Assembly (NCBI GenBank): GCA_964250805.1
Contig: CAXUHG010000007.1
Coordinates: 1 to 64,000 of the forward strand
Direction of reading: 5' to 3'
Source: JBBQVS01 sp964250805
Lineage (GTDB): Bacteria > Chloroflexota > Ktedonobacteria > Ktedonobacterales > Ktedonobacteraceae
Length of the DNA: 64,000 nt
The notes under the pieces: generated by a model
Told to the model about the DNA's origin: nothing
The model's input: the letters and a program-made list of their open reading frames with translations, nothing else
Database searches by the model: none
Part shown: positions 1 to 8,781 of the stretch, one piece after another
Layout: each line of letters opens with the position of its first letter
Numbering within the stretch: position 1 is the stretch's first letter
Position numbers and translations under genes: made by a program

Positions 1-308
1 GAACCTTGCTCTTTCTCCGCGTACACCGCTAACGTTTCGCCAGTTGCACGTCTGCTATTGAGAGAATACGTTGCCCATTGTGAAAGTACAATACCACCCA
101 ACACAGGACCAACCACAACGTCTATCTGCTCCGTATCATAGGGTTGCATCATATGCTGGCAGAGTTTCGAGATGATGCCTGTATGCAGGTAGAGAGCATC
201 TTTGTTGATATAGACGGAGCTATGGCGACCAGAATTATAGACAAAATGACTGTCGGTTATTATCGCCCCTGCATCTACAAACATTTGCATAATTGCAGGA
301 TCATTCAT
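1..308 (-). CDS. pyrE: Orotate phosphoribosyltransferase, 3' part cut by window edge
   Basis: Adds the phosphoribosyl group of PRPP to orotate to give OMP, the fifth step of UMP synthesis, in the cytoplasm. The first 102 codons are visible, beginning MNDPAIMQMFVDAGAI. The family's blocks GPVLGGIVLSQW and AVYAEKEQG are present (the second is the conserved Y-A-E-K-E segment). The PRPP loop, normally near residue 120, lies beyond the window. The start is 2 bp after the pyrC stop, so translation is probably coupled and pyrE is the last visible gene of the pyr operon. Identity is secure from motif plus context. Confidence 0.9.
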   Translation of the reverse strand, partial: MNDPAIMQMFVDAGAIITDSHFVYNSGRHSSVYINKDALYLHTGIISKLCQHMMQPYDTEQIDVVVGPVLGGIVLSQWATYSLNSRRATGETLAVYAEKEQG

Positions 309-310
309 GG

Positions 311-1660
311 TTATACTCCTTTCTCAACGCGCTTGCCCTGTGGATCGCCGAGTACCTTCCCATCCTGATAGACCAGTCCACCACGTAAGAAGGTGGCAAC
401 GGGTCGTCCCACAAACTCCATGCCTTCATAGGCTGACCACTGGTTTTTCGTGAGCAGGTCGGACTTCTGCACTGTCCATACCTTATTCGTATCGACAACC
501 ACGATATCGGCATCTTTACCGACGGCTATACCGCCTTTTTGCGGAAAACCGAAGATGCGTGCGATATTACGCGAGGTTACTTGTCCGATACGTATCAATC
601 CTTCTTCCAGCGTCTCTTGCCCAAAGTGTTGTATCCAGCCACTAATGAGAATGGGCAGTGACTCTTGGAAGCCGGGGATACCTGATGCGACATCCCACAC
701 GCTCTCTCGGTGCTTCTCCTCTAATGTATGCGGCGCATGGTCTGTGACGACAGTATCAATTCTACCATCGCGTAGCAGTTGCCACAGGTTTTTCTGGACA
801 TCGGGTTCTCGTACTGAGGGTGAGACGTTAATAAGATTGCCACGAGTCGCGTAGTCGTCGGTATTGAATGCAAGGTGAAAGGTCAGCACCTCACCGTAAA
901 CATCAACGTCGAGGCTACGCCCGAACTCGATAGCAGCGAACTCCTCTGGCGTCGATTGGTGCAGCAGGTATAGTTTTACGCCATAGTGTTTTGCCAGCGC
1001 AATCATTTCCAGTACAGAGGTCAGCACAACGGTATGATTTCGCGCCTCACTCCATGCAGCGGGATCGTGTCGGTTCAGCACATTGCGGTAGTGATGAGTG
1101 AAGTAGTCTACAAGTTCCTGATTCTCGGCGTGAATAAGTGCCATGATGTGACGTTCGCCGAGTATCTCGAAGACGCTAGCGATATCGCTGATACGTCCAA
1201 TCGTTGTCGGCGTTGTAGCATGACCAGCGGCGAAGATTTTGACGCCTGTAATCAGGCTCGTATCCACATGCTTCAATTCGTCGCGGTCTTGCAGTGAGGT
1301 GCCCATATTAATAGCGAAGTCGGTGTACGACTTTTGCCCATAACGCTGTATCTGCTCTTGCACTCTTGCAACTGTTGTTGTAGGTGGCTTCGTATTGGGC
1401 ATATCGAAAACGGTGGTGTAGCCACCCGCAAGAGCAGCGCGGGAGCCATGCGGAATATCCTCTTTGTAGTCCAGCCCAGGCTCACGCAAATGTCCATGCA
1501 CCTCTAGCAATCCCGGCAAGAGATATTTGCCGCAAAAATCATAGGTAGCATTGTCGGCATAGCCCTCTTCGATACGCTCGATTCTGCCATCTGTGATGTG
1601 TAACGTTCCTTGTATGATTTTGTCGGGTAGGACAATTGATCCAGTTATTGACGTTGACAT
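311..1660 (-). CDS. pyrC: Dihydroorotase (class I amidohydrolase)
   Basis: Cyclises carbamoyl-aspartate to dihydroorotate. An amidohydrolase TIM barrel of about 449 residues: HGHLREPG (metal histidines near residues 55-57), a candidate carbamylated lysine in GVKIFAAG, then ALIHAEN, LYLLHQST and VTDHAPHT. Allantoinase shares these motifs, but the position between carB and pyrE decides for PyrC. The frame is open to 1693, but the ATG at 1660 has a GAGGA about 10 nt upstream, whereas the ATG at 1693 abuts repeat A and has no ribosome-binding site. The repeat separates it from carB by about 185 bp, so read-through from carB is assumed. Confidence 0.92.
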   Translation of the reverse strand: MSTSITGSIVLPDKIIQGTLHITDGRIERIEEGYADNATYDFCGKYLLPGLLEVHGHLREPGLDYKEDIPHGSRAALAGGYTTVFDMPNTKPPTTTVARVQEQIQRYGQKSYTDFAINMGTSLQDRDELKHVDTSLITGVKIFAAGHATTPTTIGRISDIASVFEILGERHIMALIHAENQELVDYFTHHYRNVLNRHDPAAWSEARNHTVVLTSVLEMIALAKHYGVKLYLLHQSTPEEFAAIEFGRSLDVDVYGEVLTFHLAFNTDDYATRGNLINVSPSVREPDVQKNLWQLLRDGRIDTVVTDHAPHTLEEKHRESVWDVASGIPGFQESLPILISGWIQHFGQETLEEGLIRIGQVTSRNIARIFGFPQKGGIAVGKDADIVVVDTNKVWTVQKSDLLTKNQWSAYEGMEFVGRPVATFLRGGLVYQDGKVLGDPQGKRVEKGV

Positions 1661-1695
1661 TGAAAAACAATCCTCGTTTGATAATGCAGACATTT

Positions 1696-1824
1696 GGTAG
1701 GGACCGATTTATCGCGTCCAATGCGTGATTTATCACGCGAGTCTCTTCTTGATCCGTGTAAACGTTGTATACAACAATTTCGCGCGATAAATCGCGCGTT
1801 GGACGTGATAAATCAGTCCCTACC
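1696..1824. repeat. Palindromic repeat family A, copy 1
   Basis: Imperfect inverted repeat of about 129 bp between carB and pyrC. The ends read ggtagggaccgattta and its complement, with TA just outside the GGGACC termini. Two inner near-palindromes, GCGTGATTTATCACGC and GCGCGATAAATCGCGC, nest inside. It matches three other copies in the window (11962, 24730, 53101). It looks like a MITE-type element; it lies inside the pyr transcription unit. Confidence 0.85.
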
Positions 1825-1844
1825 AGCAAAAATTGACATACGCA

Positions 1845-4800
1845 TTACACGTACTCATTCCACGATTTCACGGGCATGGTCGCAAGGTTTTTCTCTGTGA
1901 TGGCTTTAACAAAGAGACGTGCCTGCTTGACCTTCGTGAATAACGGGATGTTGTGATCAATGGCATAGCGGCGCATAGCGTAGTCGTCGTCAAGCTCTTT
2001 TTTGACGTATCCATCGACAATATTGATTGCAAGGTCGATTTTGTTGTCGTGGAAGTAGGCCAGCACGTTCGGTTCACGGCGTTCGTGAATTTTGTAGAGC
2101 ATTGTTGCGTCGATGCCATGTTCCTGTAAAAACTCGCATGTCTTCGCGGTGGCATAGAGCGGTATCCCCAGCGCACGCAACTGTTCCGCGCTCTCTAAGA
2201 AATTCAGCTTTTTATCCTGCCCACCAAGGCTGATAAAGACGCCCTTCGATGGAACAGAGCCTCCCGTCGCAATAATCGCTTTAAGATACGCCTCTTCGAT
2301 ATCATCGCCGAAACAGGCCACCTCACCAGTCGAGGCCATTTCGACACCTAATGCGGGATCAGCACCAGTCAGACGCGAGAACGAGAATTGCGGAGCCTTG
2401 ACCGCGACAAAGTTGGGCGGCAGAATGGGAATAGCTGGTACGTTCTCTTCAAACAGGATGTCAACGAACAGTGTCATGAAGTTGACGCCGATCACTTTCG
2501 AGATGAAGGGGAAGGTGCGCGATGCTCGTAGGTTTGCTTCGATGACGTAGACCTGATTATCGCGGGCGAGAAATTGCACGTTAAACGGGCCTGTAATCTC
2601 AAGAGCCTCGGCGATGGCATGACCTACGTGTTCGACCTTCGCCCGCGTCTCAGCGTTGATATATTGAGGTGGTAGCACAATCGTCGCATCACCTGAGTGG
2701 ACGCCAGCATTTTCGATATGCTCAGAGACCACAAAGGCTTTGATTTTGCCATGTTGCGCCACTGCGTCCAGTTCAATCTCTTTGAACTTCTCGAAGAATT
2801 TAGAGACGGTCACGGGATGTTCAGGCGAGACTGCCGCCGCCTCTCTGGTGTAACGCACCAACTCTTCTTCTGTGTAGCAAATCTTCATGGCACTGCCAGA
2901 AAGCACATACGATGGGCGCACCAGTACTGGATAGCCCACACGCTCAGCAAAGCGTATAAGTTCCTCGATATCCGCGAAGCTATTCCACTCCGGTTGACGC
3001 ACACCGAGCGTATCGAGCAGATTGGAGAACTTGTTGCGATCCTCAGCACGGTCTATGTTGTTGGCATCGGTTCCGAGCAGGGGAATACCGTAGTTTTGTA
3101 GTGCTTTGGCACGGTTGTTTGGCGTCTGACCACCAACGGAGACGATGACACCATAGGGGGACTCGAATTCACAGATGTCGGTGATGCGCTCGAAGGTTAG
3201 CTCTTCAAAGTAGAGACGGTCTGAGGTGTCGTAGTCAGTCGAGACGGTTTCAGGATTGCAGTTGATGATAATTGAGCGTTTGTTGTGCCGCTTGAGAGCT
3301 TCGACGGTACTCACACTGGTCCAGTCGAACTCGACCGATGAGCCGATGCGATAAGGGCCAGAGCCGAGAATGACCACACCCTCGTTGCGCATTGGCTCTA
3401 CATCGTTGTGATGTCCGTTGTAGGTCATGTAGAGATAGTTGGTGTCGGATGGAAATTCGGCGGCAAGCGTGTCGATTTGGAAGATGCTGGGAGTCACACC
3501 GAGCGACTTACGGATTTTGCGTATCTCTAAGCCCGTTTTGCCAGTCAGCACACCGATGCGTTTATCGGATAGCCCCATCTGCTTGAGTTCCCATAGCATA
3601 GATGCAGAGAGGTCTTGACTCGCTTGCAGGTCATACTCGGCATCGACAATGCGCTTAATCTTGCGTAGAAACCAGGGGTCGATGCCTGTTACATCATGAA
3701 TTTTCTCGATAGAGATACCGTTTCGCAAAGCCATCGCAAGGGCGAACATACGCTTCGGAGTCGGCGTGTACAGATATTTGTCGATTGCATCGTTTACCGT
3801 CTCGCTGCTACCAAAGACCTTTTCGGAGGTCGCACCCTCGATATCAAGATCAAGCATGCGAATGGCCTTTTGATAAGCTTCCTCAAAGGTACGCCCGATA
3901 CCCATAACTTCGCCGACGGACTTCATGCCCGTACCGATGGTCTCATCAACGCCTTTGAATTTGTCCAGGTCCCAGCGCGGAATTTTGACAACGAGATAGT
4001 CCAGGCTTGGCTCGAAACACGCCTGCGTCACGCCCGTTACCTCGTTTTTGAGTTCGGTCAAGCCATAGCCGAGGGCAAGTTTGGCGGCGACATACGCTAG
4101 TGGGTAGCCAGTCGCTTTACTTGCAAGCGCGGAACTACGAGAGAGACGCGCGTTGACCTCGATCACAGAAAACTCCGAGGTTCTGGGGTTGAGCGCAAAC
4201 TGCACATTGCACTCGCCAACGATACCAAGACTACGTACAATTTTGATCGAGGCACTACGTAGCGCGTGATATTCCGTATTAGTGAGCGTCTGGCTAGGAG
4301 CAAGCACAACAGACTCGCCCGTATGAATGCCAAGCGGGTCCATGTTCTCCATGTTACAGACGGTAATGCAATTGTCGTAACTATCACGCACCACCTCGTA
4401 CTCAACCTCTTTGTAGTGATGCAGGTATTGCTCGATTAGCACCTGTGACGTGAAGGCAAAGGCACCTGTGACGATATGCTCTAGCTCTTCCATGTTCTGA
4501 GCAATACCCGAACCCTGTCCGCCCAACGCGAAGCCAGCGCGTACCATCACTGGAAAACCAATCTCTTGCGCGATAGAGAGCGCGTCGGGAAGCGTTTCGG
4601 CACTCCTACTATGCGGTGTTGGCACCTGAATGGAGGCGAGATGTTCCGCGAACTCCTGGCGGTCTTCCGTGAGAATAATCGCCGAAACGGGTGTACCAAG
4701 AACCTCGACCTGATATTTTTCTAATATGCCTTTTTTGAACAGTTCGACACCACAATTGAGAGCGGTCTGCCCACCGAAGGAGAGCAGAATACCTTCGGGA

Positions 4801-5036
4801 CGTTCTTTGGCTATGACTTTCTCGACGAAAAAAGCGTTGATTGGCAAGAAGTACACTTCGTCTGCCAGCGTTTTCGATGTTTGAATGGTGGCGATATTTG
4901 GATTGACGAGAACGGTGGCTATACCCTCTTCGCGTAACGCCTTGAGTGCCTGTGAGCCTGAGTAGTCGAACTCGCCCGCTTGCCCAATTTTGAGTGCGCC
5001 CGCCCCCAGCACCAACACCTTCCGTAATGTTTTCAC
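1845..5036 (-). CDS. carB: Carbamoyl-phosphate synthase large subunit
   Basis: Makes carbamoyl phosphate from bicarbonate, ammonia (delivered by CarA) and two ATP. Full length at 1063 aa: two ATP-grasp halves (about 1-400 and 550-930), an oligomerisation region between them, and a C-terminal MGS-like allosteric domain (from about 935, starting KGVFISLGGQDKK). The N-terminal block reads GALKIGQAGEFDYSGSQ, and VRAGFALGGQGSG, CNMENMDPLGIHTGES and ALNPRTSEFSVIEVNARLSR follow. This wording resembles the eukaryotic CAD/CPS form more than the usual bacterial GPIRIGQG...EFDY form. The ATG lies 3 bp after the carA stop, so the two are translationally coupled. Confidence 0.97.
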   Translation of the reverse strand: MKTLRKVLVLGAGALKIGQAGEFDYSGSQALKALREEGIATVLVNPNIATIQTSKTLADEVYFLPINAFFVEKVIAKERPEGILLSFGGQTALNCGVELFKKGILEKYQVEVLGTPVSAIILTEDRQEFAEHLASIQVPTPHSRSAETLPDALSIAQEIGFPVMVRAGFALGGQGSGIAQNMEELEHIVTGAFAFTSQVLIEQYLHHYKEVEYEVVRDSYDNCITVCNMENMDPLGIHTGESVVLAPSQTLTNTEYHALRSASIKIVRSLGIVGECNVQFALNPRTSEFSVIEVNARLSRSSALASKATGYPLAYVAAKLALGYGLTELKNEVTGVTQACFEPSLDYLVVKIPRWDLDKFKGVDETIGTGMKSVGEVMGIGRTFEEAYQKAIRMLDLDIEGATSEKVFGSSETVNDAIDKYLYTPTPKRMFALAMALRNGISIEKIHDVTGIDPWFLRKIKRIVDAEYDLQASQDLSASMLWELKQMGLSDKRIGVLTGKTGLEIRKIRKSLGVTPSIFQIDTLAAEFPSDTNYLYMTYNGHHNDVEPMRNEGVVILGSGPYRIGSSVEFDWTSVSTVEALKRHNKRSIIINCNPETVSTDYDTSDRLYFEELTFERITDICEFESPYGVIVSVGGQTPNNRAKALQNYGIPLLGTDANNIDRAEDRNKFSNLLDTLGVRQPEWNSFADIEELIRFAERVGYPVLVRPSYVLSGSAMKICYTEEELVRYTREAAAVSPEHPVTVSKFFEKFKEIELDAVAQHGKIKAFVVSEHIENAGVHSGDATIVLPPQYINAETRAKVEHVGHAIAEALEITGPFNVQFLARDNQVYVIEANLRASRTFPFISKVIGVNFMTLFVDILFEENVPAIPILPPNFVAVKAPQFSFSRLTGADPALGVEMASTGEVACFGDDIEEAYLKAIIATGGSVPSKGVFISLGGQDKKLNFLESAEQLRALGIPLYATAKTCEFLQEHGIDATMLYKIHERREPNVLAYFHDNKIDLAINIVDGYVKKELDDDYAMRRYAIDHNIPLFTKVKQARLFVKAITEKNLATMPVKSWNEYV

Positions 5037-5039
5037 TTA

Positions 5040-6116
5040 TTATTTCCCTTTTATTTTGTCCAGAAAGTAGTCAAAAATCCACTCGGTATCTTCCGGCCCT
5101 GGTGTCGCCTCTGGATGAAATTGTACTGAAAAGACAGGCCGCGAGATGTGATGCATGCCCTCGTTACTGCCATCGTTCGCATTGACGAACCAGGGTCTGA
5201 ACGACTCCGGCAGCGTACCAACGGCGAAACCATGATTTTGCGTCGTGATATAACAGCGTTTCGACCCTTCCATTAAACAGGGCTGGTTCTGACTGCGATG
5301 TCCGAATTTGAGCTTGTAGGTATCGCCGCCAGCGGCAAGGGCGAGAAGTTGATGTCCCAGGCAGATGCCGAGCGTTGGTATGTTCTGCTCTAAAGCGGTA
5401 CGAATGGTCTGTATCGTCTTATCTGCCATTTTAGGATTGCCGGGACCATTCGAGATCAAGAGGCCATCGAAGTCGAAGCCACGCGCCTCGGAGAAGAGAT
5501 CATAGTCCCACGGCACAGTGATGACGCGAATATTGCGTGCGAGCAGAGAGTTTATAATGTTATGCTTTGCGCCGCAATCGAGCAATACCAGCGTGATATC
5601 ACCGCTCCCATCTACAGAGACATGTGAATTGGAGACCTGAGCCACGAGGTTGTCTGTGTTGGGATCATGAAAGGGAATATCGTCATCGAACACGATTTTT
5701 CCCAGCATGGCACCGTATGTGCGAATATGCTGTGTGAGCAGACGCGTGTCCTTGATTTCCAGGGCGGGCACTTTTTGCCCATGTAGCCAAGCACCAAGCG
5801 TCATAATACTCTGGAAGTGCGAAGGCTCGTCGGTGTAGTTCGAGACGATCAGGCCAGAGACCTGTACTCTGTCGCTCTCCCACAACGAGCGTTCAGGTAC
5901 GCCATAGTTGCCGATAAGCGGATAGGTCATGTTCAAGATTTGACCAGCGAACGAGGCATCCGTCAGAGCTTCGGGGTAGCCGACCATGCCAGTGCTGAAC
6001 ACAACTTCGCCCGCCGCCGCTTCCTCATAACCGAACGACATACCCTCCATTATCGTTCCGTCTTCAAGAATGAGCTTACCGCGACGAGCAATATGCCGAG
6101 GTGTGACAATATACAT
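5040..6116 (-). CDS. carA: Carbamoyl-phosphate synthase small (glutaminase) subunit
   Basis: Hydrolyses glutamine and channels ammonia to CarB. The N-terminal CPSase_sm domain carries GKLILEDGTIMEG and STGMVGYPEALTDASF. The C-terminal class I amidotransferase has the nucleophile cysteine in GICLGHQLLALAAGG and the His-Glu pair in QFHPEATPGPED. The TGMVGYPEALTD and TYPLIGNYGVP wording is closer to the eukaryotic CAD glutaminase than to E. coli CarA. The start is set at the ATG at 6116, 10 nt after AAGGGA. An in-frame ATG at 6155 would add 13 residues but has poor Shine-Dalgarno spacing. It lies between pyrB and carB in the same orientation. Confidence 0.95.
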   Translation of the reverse strand: MYIVTPRHIARRGKLILEDGTIMEGMSFGYEEAAAGEVVFSTGMVGYPEALTDASFAGQILNMTYPLIGNYGVPERSLWESDRVQVSGLIVSNYTDEPSHFQSIMTLGAWLHGQKVPALEIKDTRLLTQHIRTYGAMLGKIVFDDDIPFHDPNTDNLVAQVSNSHVSVDGSGDITLVLLDCGAKHNIINSLLARNIRVITVPWDYDLFSEARGFDFDGLLISNGPGNPKMADKTIQTIRTALEQNIPTLGICLGHQLLALAAGGDTYKLKFGHRSQNQPCLMEGSKRCYITTQNHGFAVGTLPESFRPWFVNANDGSNEGMHHISRPVFSVQFHPEATPGPEDTEWIFDYFLDKIKGK

Positions 6117-6179
6117 AGGATCATATTCCCTTAACAATGTATTTTGAAGCGTCATGAGAAACTACTGAGTCCTTTCAAG

Positions 6180-7160
6180 TTAAGCTCTGCCAAGCACGAG
6201 TGCAAGCAGAGCCATACGTGTATAGAGTCCGTTCCGAATCTGTGAACGTAGATAGACGGCTCGTGGGTCACGGTCAACCTCTGGGTCGATGGTGCCGACG
6301 CGAGGTAGTGGGTCCATCAAAATCATGTCGTCATTGGCATATTGTCTCATCAGTTGTAGCGTCACTACGAATGAGGCAACATCTTTGTAGTCCTCAATCG
6401 AGGCAAAACGTTCTTTCTGGATGCGTGTCCAGTACCAGAAGGAACAGTTCCGCGGTATCTCGCATTCGCTACTAATCTCAATAATCTTGATGCCGCGTGT
6501 GCTAAGATACTGAAATTCGTCTCGACTTAAACGCAAGCTTTCAGGTGACAGTAGGTAAACGGTGTTGTTTTTGAAGAGCGAGAGGCCGCGTATCAGCGAA
6601 TGAATGGTGCGACTGTTCAAGAGATCGCCAACGAGCAAACCCGTCAGGTTGTCGAGCCGTCCAAATTTTTCGTAGAGCGTGTAGAGATCGAGTAGAGTTT
6701 GCGTCGGATGTTCGTTGTTGCCATCGCCCGCGTTAATAATCGGCACGAACTCCGCCACCTCTGCCGCATGCTTCGCTGCACCTGCGGCTCTATGGCGCAA
6801 GACAATTGCATCAGAATACGCCTCGAAGACACGAATGGTATCCTCGAAGGTTTCGCCTTTATAGACCGAGGTGATTGTTTCGGGACTTTGAATGTCGAGT
6901 GTTTGCCCACCAAGCCGCTTGATAGCAGTTGCAAACGAGCCGAATGTTCTGCTGGAAGGCTCGTAGAAGAGGAGTGATGTAACGGTACCTGCAAGTAGCG
7001 TTGATGGTTCGCTATTGACGGCGATACGTTTCATATCGCCTGTAAGCGTGAATAGTCTATACAGTTCCGATTGTGAAAATTGGTCGAGGGATACGATATC
7101 TTTCCCTTTGAAGGTGCCATTGATAGGATCGCTTTGCATATTGGTTATCACTGAATTCAT
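6180..7160 (-). CDS. pyrB: Aspartate carbamoyltransferase catalytic subunit
   Basis: Condenses carbamoyl phosphate with aspartate to carbamoyl-aspartate. 326 aa. The carbamoyl-phosphate loop is FYEPSSRTFGSF (family F-x-E-P-S-x-R-T), followed by LRHRAAGAAKHAA, the NEHPTQTLLDLYTL block, and GDLLNSRTIHSL for the aspartate domain. The ATG at 7160 follows a near-perfect AGGAGGG by 9 nt; the longer frame from 7184 would read through that site. It is first in the pyr operon, behind the promoter at 7399-7428 and the attenuator at 7199-7295. No pyrI-like regulatory subunit is seen. Confidence 0.95.
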   Translation of the reverse strand: MNSVITNMQSDPINGTFKGKDIVSLDQFSQSELYRLFTLTGDMKRIAVNSEPSTLLAGTVTSLLFYEPSSRTFGSFATAIKRLGGQTLDIQSPETITSVYKGETFEDTIRVFEAYSDAIVLRHRAAGAAKHAAEVAEFVPIINAGDGNNEHPTQTLLDLYTLYEKFGRLDNLTGLLVGDLLNSRTIHSLIRGLSLFKNNTVYLLSPESLRLSRDEFQYLSTRGIKIIEISSECEIPRNCSFWYWTRIQKERFASIEDYKDVASFVVTLQLMRQYANDDMILMDPLPRVGTIDPEVDRDPRAVYLRSQIRNGLYTRMALLALVLGRA

Positions 7161-7198
7161 GTATTTTATCCCTCCTCTTAGCATAAAATAAAAAGGTC

Positions 7199-7295
7199 AA
7201 AAAAATTCCTCACCCCTGGAAACGGGATGAGGAAGGAAAAGTACTTGCTTCAAGTCCTTCCAGGAAAAGACTCGTTGGCTCATCTATGAGATGAG
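7199..7295 (-). promoter_or_regulatory. PyrR-type transcription attenuator in the pyr leader
   Basis: Three mutually exclusive hairpins can be drawn in the minus-strand leader. The terminator (7206-7234) has an 11-bp stem, a 7-nt loop and seven U residues at 7199-7205. The antiterminator (7231-7261) pairs GGAAGG with CCTTCC around an inner ACTTG-AAG-CAAGT stem and shares bases with the terminator. The anti-antiterminator (7253-7272) pairs AGTC..CC with GGAAGGACT. Its loop region TCCTGGAAGG differs at one position from the PyrR-binding consensus UCCNGNGAGG as I recall it. A further 7-bp hairpin lies at 7279-7295. The inference is that UMP-bound PyrR stabilises the last structure and terminates pyr transcription. 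Confidence 0.7.
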
Positions 7296-7398
7296 TTTTT
7301 CGTAGTATATTCGATGTGAGCCAGATGTTTGAAGCCATGATGATACCGCGCCTTTTAACAGCACTATTTTCCTGGGAAACGAGTTTCAAATTGTTAAA

Positions 7399-7428
7399 AT
7401 TATACCCACCCACGAAGGAATGTGTCAA
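7399..7428 (-). promoter_or_regulatory. Promoter of the pyr operon
   Basis: Minus-strand TTGACA (7423-7428) and TATAAT (7399-7404) are separated by 18 bp, matching both sigma-A consensus boxes perfectly. It predicts a start near 7392 and a leader of about 230 nt that contains the attenuator. Confidence 0.85.
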
Positions 7429-7510
7429 GGGCAATACAATAAAAATATGTGGAGATACCACACATAAACAACCGTTTATGCGTGGTACTTTTGTCTACTA
7501 TAGAAAAGTC

Positions 7511-8248
7511 TTATTTCACGGAAACAAGCGTGACATCAAAGATGAGCGTCGCATTCGCAGGAATGGGACCTTGTGCTTGACTACCATATGCAAGTGATGG
7601 TGGAATGATGAGACGACGCGTGCCGCCAACCTTCATACCAATTAGGCCCTCGTTCCACCCTGGAATAATCTGTGCGGTACCCAGTGGGGTCACTTCAATT
7701 GGTTGACCACCGTGATCGAAACTACTATCAAACTTCTTGCCTGTGCTTTGTATCCAGCCGGTATATTCTGCCTCAGCAGTACTGCCTGTTTTCGCTACAG
7801 CACCCGAACCAACTTTAATGTCGATGTATTGCAAGCCACTCTTCGTTTTCGTTGCGGGCAATGTCACAACAGGCGGAGACGAGGGACCCGCCGAGGGCGT
7901 TGGCGAACCTGCATAGGCGGTACTGACAGCCTGCGCGATAGAGGTCGCAGAAGCTTGTACGCCAGCCGTAACCGATGCATTCGCCTTTGCGGTAGCTTGT
8001 ACATGTGCTTTCGCTGTGCCTGTAGCGGTTGCTGCTACAGAAAGAGTATGTTGATGATCGGTATAGACTTGAAATTGCCAGAAGCCGAGACTACCCAACG
8101 CGATGAGAACGAGAGCGACGAGAGTACTTGTAATAATCGTGCGACGCCTTCTACGACGCGCGATACGCTGCAGGCGCTCCTGCTGACGTTGACCCGGACG
8201 ATAAAGTTTTTGCGTGGATTTAGTGCCATTTTTCGTAGATTGCGTCAT
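7511..8248 (-). CDS. Membrane-anchored FKBP-type peptidyl-prolyl isomerase
   Basis: Catalyses cis-trans isomerisation of prolyl bonds, here outside the membrane. 245 aa. A basic N-terminus (RRRRRR) precedes one transmembrane anchor (about 37-59), then an Ala/Thr-rich linker and a Pro/Ser stretch, then a complete FKBP domain (about 137-245) with AEAEYTGWI, KKFDSSFD, VIPGW-type IIPGWNEGLIGMKVGG and IPPSLAYG. The ATG at 8248 has GAGGAGAGG 9 nt upstream; the frame from 8278 would translate that site. It is transcribed alone, with a putative promoter at 8295-8323, and is divergent from the 8782 gene. Confidence 0.9.
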   Translation of the reverse strand: MTQSTKNGTKSTQKLYRPGQRQQERLQRIARRRRRRTIITSTLVALVLIALGSLGFWQFQVYTDHQHTLSVAATATGTAKAHVQATAKANASVTAGVQASATSIAQAVSTAYAGSPTPSAGPSSPPVVTLPATKTKSGLQYIDIKVGSGAVAKTGSTAEAEYTGWIQSTGKKFDSSFDHGGQPIEVTPLGTAQIIPGWNEGLIGMKVGGTRRLIIPPSLAYGSQAQGPIPANATLIFDVTLVSVK

Positions 8249-8781
8249 ATAGATAGACCTCTCCTCATATTTGTACATAAATCAGTGCATGTCGAGGTTA
8301 TCATTATTTCGTGATTCTGACAAGGGGGTAATGACAAATATGGGGGAATTTGGCAACTCCGCAAAAGCGGACAATCTAGGACTTTTCTCTTTTTTTCCTT
8401 TTCTTGGTTGAGAAGTCTTCACCTCACACAGGACTTTGTTACCAAATCATAACCGCTCTCTTCAAATATTGATCGGTCTTCTGCTATGCTGCATATGTTC
8501 TTATTGCACAAGGCATTTTGCTCTTGTGCGAATTTATCGAAACCGGAGGATATTTTCTTAATGGTGAAACGCGTTCTGCGTTGATCCATTTCGCGCTTTG
8601 TGCTTGTAGCACTAAGCATAGCACTTATCATTGGGGCTATTCTTTAGCTTTGTCAAGGCGAGCGGTGCAAAACATTCCTCACCTGCAAAGTCTGTTTCTA
8701 TAGCACGACATTGCGTGAGAAGTAAGCATTGCATGTCTTGGAAACCCATGTTTGTCGAAAGACAGGAGAAAAGGATATAAA
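8249..8781. other. Intergenic region between divergent genes
   Basis: 533 bp between the FKBP gene and the discoidin-domain gene. Apart from the possible FKBP promoter I see no open frame with a ribosome-binding site, repeat or strong hairpin. No convincing plus-strand promoter could be picked by eye. Confidence 0.5.
8295..8323 (-). promoter_or_regulatory. Possible promoter of the FKBP gene
   Basis: Minus-strand TTGTCA (8318-8323) and TAACCT (8295-8300) with a 17-bp spacer, about 45 bp upstream of the start codon. The -10 box is imperfect. Confidence 0.4.

Noticed and set aside
311..1660. Allantoinase instead of dihydroorotase
   Set aside because: The motifs are shared, but the gene sits between carB and pyrE in a pyrimidine operon.
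7199..7295. T-box or other riboswitch in the pyr leader
   Set aside because: No T-box sequence or specifier loop is seen. The structure and gene context fit PyrR attenuation.
7703..8314. 203-codon plus-strand frame opposite the FKBP gene
   Set aside because: Cys/Arg-rich shadow with no ribosome-binding site. The FKBP domain on the other strand is unambiguous.
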